Source of the DNA: DATFRX01 sp035630615
GTDB taxonomy: Bacteria; Actinomycetota; Actinomycetes; Propionibacteriales; Nocardioidaceae
Reading direction: 5' to 3'
DNA: 32,744 bases
Assembly: GCA_035630615.1 (NCBI GenBank)
Contig: DASQKI010000018.1
Location: 1 to 32,744 of the forward strand
Under the pieces are notes generated by a model. That model worked only from the letters and a program-made list of their open reading frames with translations, searched no databases and was not told the DNA's origin. How positions within the stretch are numbered: the stretch's first letter is position 1; each line of letters opens with the position of its first letter. The translations under genes were made by a program, and so were the position numbers. This document shows, in pieces, positions 29,648 through 32,744 of this stretch.

Positions 29648-29721
29648 CCGATCCGTCGGTTGTGGTGCGCCCATCCGTCGGTTGTGGTGCGCCCATCCGT
29701 CAATGGTGGTGCGCCCATCCG
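29648..29721. repeat. Left inverted array of nuclease cassette B (three 22-bp units plus part)
   Basis: Units at 29648-29669, 29670-29691 and 29692-29713 share ATCCGTCGGTTGTGGTGCG (third unit ...TCAATGGTGGTGCG) preceded by CCC or CCG; an 8-nt partial unit follows to 29721. On the opposite strand the unit reads GGATGGGCGCACCA and so on, matching the far side of the gene. It begins 3 nt after the DUF3830 stop. Confidence 0.92.
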
Positions 29722-29725
29722 AATG

Positions 29726-30643
29726 TCACCAGAACCGGGGCAGCGGCTCGAGACCGAGGTACTTGCCGATCTTGAGCTCGTACGCCGGATCCGTCCCGAA
29801 GATGTCGTCCTTGGTGGCAGGCTCGAAGCGCCAGCCGAAGGCGTCGCGGAGCAGCCCACGGCGCTCGCCGTCGTGAGCCTTGTCGTCTTCGTGTGAGTGG
29901 TACGGCGCCCCGTCGTACTCCATCGCGAGATTGATCTCGGAGTATGCCAAATCGATCCGGGCGATGACCCGACCGCGATGGTCGACGACCTCGAGCTGCG
30001 GTCGCGGGAACGGGAAACCCGCGTCGATTAGCCGCAGCCGCAGCCAGCTTTCGCCGGGCGACTCGGCGCGTGGGTCGATGAGCCGAAGCAGATCACGTGC
30101 TTGCCGGATGCCGGGAAAGCCTTTGAGGCGGCGGATTCGGCGAGCGAGCTCCGCGACCGTTGCTAGATCGGCTCGGACCATGGCGTCCGCCAATGACAGC
30201 GCGAACGGTCTGCGGAGGCATCGCATGAGATCAACGGCCGTGCGGCCAGGGGTCGTCACGGGGAGACCGTTGATGATGGTGATGTCTCCGTCGGGCAGGT
30301 ATCCCTCGACGCACTTGACGCCCTCAAAGCGCGTACGGCTGGCGCCGTGCGGCACCATGCATTGCGGAGTAAGAAGAAAGCGCTCGCTGGGTTGGAACGC
30401 ATCGATCTGGAGGGCCCATGCTGCCGAGCAGTGGCAGATCACGCCGTTCGGCGGAAGTACCAATGCCAGGGCGAGGCAGCGCAGGTTGCGGGTGTCTGGC
30501 GTGCGAGCGTCGACCATTACGCCGCGAAAGACGTATCGAAGCTGATGCTCACGCCGGAGCGTGCGAAGGCGATTACGGTCGAGGCCGAGTGCGCCGTCGC
30601 GGGACACCCTGAACGGCAGGCCGTCGTTGATGAGGTCGGGCAT
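29726..30643 (-). CDS. AbiEi-like / DUF559 (Vsr-type) nuclease-fold protein, cassette B
   Basis: A 305 aa paralogue of the protein at 16473-17393. About 148 of the first 300 positions are identical without gaps by hand count. The N-terminus PDLINDGLPFRVSRD and the block LKGFPGIRQARDLLRLIDPRAESPGESW are shared. The putative nuclease residues lie at the same numbers: E198, D231, E242, D244 (MEYDG), then YHSHEDD. It is convergent with the DUF3830 gene and tail-adjacent to the DUF349 gene, the same type of site as its paralogue. There is no partner gene. Family placement is good; whether it cuts DNA, and which DNA, is unknown. Confidence 0.8.
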   Translation of the reverse strand: MPDLINDGLPFRVSRDGALGLDRNRLRTLRREHQLRYVFRGVMVDARTPDTRNLRCLALALVLPPNGVICHCSAAWALQIDAFQPSERFLLTPQCMVPHGASRTRFEGVKCVEGYLPDGDITIINGLPVTTPGRTAVDLMRCLRRPFALSLADAMVRADLATVAELARRIRRLKGFPGIRQARDLLRLIDPRAESPGESWLRLRLIDAGFPFPRPQLEVVDHRGRVIARIDLAYSEINLAMEYDGAPYHSHEDDKAHDGERRGLLRDAFGWRFEPATKDDIFGTDPAYELKIGKYLGLEPLPRFW

Positions 30644-30682
30644 CCCGGCAGCATGGCCGTTATGGCCGGAGTCCCGCGGAAG

Positions 30683-30691
30683 TTATCCACA
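30683..30691. promoter_or_regulatory. TTATCCACA motif upstream of cassette B gene
   Basis: AGTTATCCACA with TTATCCACA at 30683-30691, exactly 39 nt from the ATG, as in cassette A. The intervening 39 nt are not obviously similar between the two, so the motif itself and its distance seem to be kept. Confidence 0.6.
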
Positions 30692-30696
30692 GATGT

Positions 30697-30751
30697 ACAC
30701 GGATGGGCGCACCACGGGCGGCGGATGGGCGCACCACGGGCGGCGGATGGG
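30697..30751. repeat. Right inverted array of nuclease cassette B (two 22-bp units plus part)
   Basis: A partial unit (30697-30707, ending CGGATGGG) is followed by full units at 30708-30729 and 30730-30751, which are identical (CGCACCACGGGCGGCGGATG then GG). They are inverted relative to 29648-29721. The array stops 6 nt before the stop codon of the DUF349 gene. Confidence 0.92.
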
Positions 30752-30757
30752 CGGGGG

Positions 30758-31987
30758 TTAGGAGAAGTCGGCGAGGGCTTTTCGGGCCTCGACGAGCCAG
30801 GCCTCGCGGGCCTCGATGGCCTGCTCGGCCTCCCGGACCTTCTTGTCGTTGCCGGCCGACTTCGCCTTGTCGAGCTGGGCCCGTAGATCGGTCAGCAACG
30901 ACTCCAGCTGCGCCACCGTGTCGGCGGCCCGGGCCCGCGCCTCGGGGTTGGTCCGCTGCCAATGCGTGTCCTCAGCCTCGCGGATCGCGGTGTCGACCGC
31001 CCGCATCCGGCCCTCGAGATCGCGCATCTGCGACCGCGGCACTTTGCCTGCGGCGTCCCAGCGCTCCGACAGCGGACGGAACGCCGACCGGGCCGCCGCC
31101 GCGTCGTCGACCGGCAGCAGCTTCTCGGCCTCGTCCAGAATGGCCCGCTTGACCTCAGCGTTGGCCTCGTACTCCTTGTCGAGCTCGGCGTTGGCCTCGT
31201 CGCGGGCGCCGAAGAACGTGTCCTGCGCGGCCCGGAACGCCTTCCACAACCGCTCCTCGTCGGACCGAGGAGCCGGACCCGCCGCCTTCCACTGCTGCAT
31301 GAGGTCGCGAAACGCCCGCGACGTCGGACCCCAGTCGGTCGACTTGGCAAGTCGCTCGGCCTCGTCGAGCAGCTTCTGCTTGACATGCTTGGCCGCCTGC
31401 CGCTGCTCGTTGAGCTCGGCGAACTGCTGCTTGCGCTTGCGGGTAAACGACGTACGCGCGCTCGAAAAACGGTGCCACAGCGGATCGTCGGTCGCCTTGT
31501 CGAGTCGGGGCAGGGCCTTCCACTCGTCGAGCAGCGCTCGCAGCTTGTCGGCACCGCCGCGCCAGTCGGTGCCCGCTGCGATCCGCTCGGCCTCGCCGAC
31601 GATGTGCTCCTTGGCCGACTTGGCGTGGGCGCTGCGTTCGGCCTTGGCCGCCTTGCGCTGCTCACGCTGCTCGGCGAGCGCCGGTCCGAGCGCGTCGAGC
31701 TGATCGAGTAGCCCGTCGAGATCGCCGACCGCGGCCGCCGTCGCGACCGTCTCGCGCACCATCTTGATGGTCGACTCGGCCTGCTCGGGTGACAGCGACC
31801 CACCGCGTACGCGTTTGTCCAGCAGCTCCACCTCGACACGAAGCCCCTCGTACCGTCGGGTGAACAGCGCCATCGCCTCGGCCGGATCGCCGTCGGGCCA
31901 TTGTCCGACGGCCCGTTCGCCGTCGCGAGTCTTCACGTATACGGTGCCGTCGCTGTCGACGCGGCCCCAAGGATTCTCGGTGGTCAT
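30758..31987 (-). CDS. DUF349 domain-containing protein
   Basis: A 409 aa, highly charged helical protein. It contains at least three DUF349 repeats, each with a pattern like 'A..TDW......L..L...WKA.PR.....D..LW..F..AR..F': for example TDWRGGADKLRALLDEWKAL and TDWGPTSRAFRDLMQQWKAAG. The C-terminal third is probably a coiled coil (EARARAADTVAQLESLLTDL onward). The N-terminus (NPWGRVDSDGTVYVKTRDG) is typical of actinobacterial members. ATG 31987 has AAGGGG 7 nt upstream; GTG 31990 is also in frame. The start overlaps the stop of the small gene upstream. Function is unknown; this gene often lies near relA and hisS. Confidence 0.9.
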   Translation of the reverse strand: MTTENPWGRVDSDGTVYVKTRDGERAVGQWPDGDPAEAMALFTRRYEGLRVEVELLDKRVRGGSLSPEQAESTIKMVRETVATAAAVGDLDGLLDQLDALGPALAEQREQRKAAKAERSAHAKSAKEHIVGEAERIAAGTDWRGGADKLRALLDEWKALPRLDKATDDPLWHRFSSARTSFTRKRKQQFAELNEQRQAAKHVKQKLLDEAERLAKSTDWGPTSRAFRDLMQQWKAAGPAPRSDEERLWKAFRAAQDTFFGARDEANAELDKEYEANAEVKRAILDEAEKLLPVDDAAAARSAFRPLSERWDAAGKVPRSQMRDLEGRMRAVDTAIREAEDTHWQRTNPEARARAADTVAQLESLLTDLRAQLDKAKSAGNDKKVREAEQAIEAREAWLVEARKALADFS

Positions 31988-32235
31988 CACGTCACCCCTT
32001 GATCAATCGACACCACGGCGCTCGAGCTGGCCGAGGGCGCGCCGCTCGACTCGTCATCGTTGAAGACCTTCGTCTTGAGCAACCATCCCAGGGCAACGAC
32101 GATGGCCAAAACGACGATGACTCCGACCACGAGGTTGACGCGCCGCCGGCGGCGGCTCCGGGCGGCTCGGCGCTCCTGCTGACGCAGGTAGTGCTCGCGA
32201 GCCAGTTGGCGTCGGCGTTCCTTCTTGGTGACCAC
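31987..32235 (-). CDS. Small single-pass membrane protein resembling the N-terminal anchor of actinobacterial PPIases
   Basis: An 82 aa protein: a basic N-terminus TKKERRRQLAREHYLRQQERR, an Arg run, one transmembrane helix (NLVVGVIVVLAIVVALGWLL) and a short Ser/Ala-rich external tail. In many actinobacteria such an anchor begins a membrane-linked peptidyl-prolyl isomerase (PpiB type) located next to relA; here the reading frame ends before any cyclophilin domain and the DUF349 gene follows at once. GTG 32235 is chosen because TAGACT (32249-32244) is 8 nt upstream, fitting a leaderless transcript. The open frame extends upstream to 32295 but without coding features. It may be a genuine small protein or a shortened relict. 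Confidence 0.65.
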   Translation of the reverse strand: MVTKKERRRQLAREHYLRQQERRAARSRRRRRVNLVVGVIVVLAIVVALGWLLKTKVFNDDESSGAPSASSSAVVSIDQGVT

Positions 32236-32243
32236 GACCGGCA

Positions 32244-32249
32244 AGTCTA
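32244..32249 (-). promoter_or_regulatory. -10 element for the small membrane protein-DUF349 operon
   Basis: TAGACT on the minus strand, 8 nt before the GTG at 32235. Divergent from the MBL promoter about 60 bp away. Confidence 0.4.
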
Positions 32250-32310
32250 GGAGCACGACCGCCCGTCGTGTCGCATCGCAATCGATTCGTAGCATTACGC
32301 CGTACTCGCG

Positions 32311-32316
32311 TAGTCT
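32311..32316 (+). promoter_or_regulatory. -10 element of the MBL hydrolase gene
   Basis: TAGTCT ends 8 nt before the GTG at 32325; no ribosome binding site is seen between, so the transcript is probably leaderless. Confidence 0.4.
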
Positions 32317-32324
32317 CAGGTCCC

Positions 32325-32744
32325 GTGTTGATCGCCGCGTTCCCAGCCGGCCCGTGGGCCACCAACTGCTACGTGGTGGCGACCGGGTCTGGTGCCGAGT
32401 GTGTCGTCATCGACCCAGGCAAGGATGCGTCCGAGGGCGTCGCCGAGATCGTCCGCGAGCAGAAGCTGAAGCCGGTGAGCATCCTGCTGACCCACGGGCA
32501 CATCGACCACGTCTGGTGTGTCGTGCCGGTGGCGGGCGCCTACGAGTCGCCGGCCTACCTGCACCCGGATGACCGACACCTCTTGACCGACCCGATGGCC
32601 GGCATCTCGCCGGAGTCCGCGGGGCTGCTGCTCGGCTCCGACTATTCGTTCGCCGAGCCGGACGACGTTCGCGAGCTCACTGATGCCGCGACGCTGACCC
32701 TGGCCGGCATCGAGTTCGTCGTCGATCACACCCCAGGCCATACC
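32325..32744 (+). CDS. MBL-fold (glyoxalase II-like) metallo-hydrolase, 3'-truncated by window edge
   Basis: The first 140 residues are present and the frame is open to the last base. The metal-binding motif H-x-H-x-D-H is seen as LTHGHIDHVW (H57, H59, D61, H62), and a third ligand His in DHTPGHT (H139) is at the window edge. The start MLIAAFPAGPWATNCYVVATG is typical of actinobacterial glyoxalase II-like proteins located between relA and hisS. These usually have about 220 residues. The enzyme probably hydrolyses thioesters such as an S-lactoyl-thiol adduct; the substrate cannot be read from sequence. Confidence 0.88.
   Translation, partial: MLIAAFPAGPWATNCYVVATGSGAECVVIDPGKDASEGVAEIVREQKLKPVSILLTHGHIDHVWCVVPVAGAYESPAYLHPDDRHLLTDPMAGISPESAGLLLGSDYSFAEPDDVRELTDAATLTLAGIEFVVDHTPGHT

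Overview
The window is high-GC DNA from an actinobacterium. The evidence is the gene order PIM acyltransferase–pimA–pdxS–pdxT–YebC–ruvCAB–yajC–secDF–apt–relA, frequent GTG/TTG starts, a TCGAAC-N4-GTTCG type LexA box, and several promoters placed so that the transcript would be leaderless. A Nocardioidaceae-like host is my best guess, based on the style of the small membrane-protein paralogues. No rRNA, tRNA or CRISPR array was recognised.

Region 1 (1-16387) is chromosomal backbone, almost all on the + strand. It holds phosphatidylinositol-mannoside synthesis (an acyltransferase cut by the window edge, pimA, a LemA-like protein), the PLP synthase pair pdxS and pdxT separated by four small accessory genes, YebC, a membrane protein, a frameshifted gene, SOS-controlled ruvCAB, the yajC-secD-secF preprotein export genes, apt and the bifunctional (p)ppGpp enzyme.

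Region 2 (16388-30757) looks like an accessory island between relA and a DUF349 gene. Its core (17591-29644) appears catabolic. It has a class III aminotransferase, a semialdehyde-type dehydrogenase, a GntR/FCD regulator, two maleate-isomerase/EutA-like enzymes, an EhuBCDA-type (ectoine-family) ABC importer, a D-2-hydroxyacid dehydrogenase, an amidase and a DUF3830 protein. Three copies of the palindrome ATTGTTGACAAT lie on the promoters of these units, so one local regulon is likely. The usual ectoine hydrolase, deacetylase and cyclodeaminase genes are not present here, so the substrate is open.

The most unusual structure is at the two ends of the island. Each end carries a paralogous 305-306 aa protein (AbiEi-like N-terminus, DUF559/Vsr-type nuclease C-terminus, about 49% identical by hand count). 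Each gene is bracketed by inverted arrays of 22-bp repeats, and each has TTATCCACA exactly 39 nt upstream of its ATG. The repeats of the two cassettes differ but share the core CGGATGRGCGSACCA. This may be an undescribed repeat-associated nuclease element, and the pair may have shaped the island.

Region 3 (30758-32744) returns to backbone: a DUF349 protein, a small membrane protein resembling only the N-terminal anchor of actinobacterial peptidyl-prolyl isomerases, and a metallo-beta-lactamase-fold hydrolase cut by the window end.
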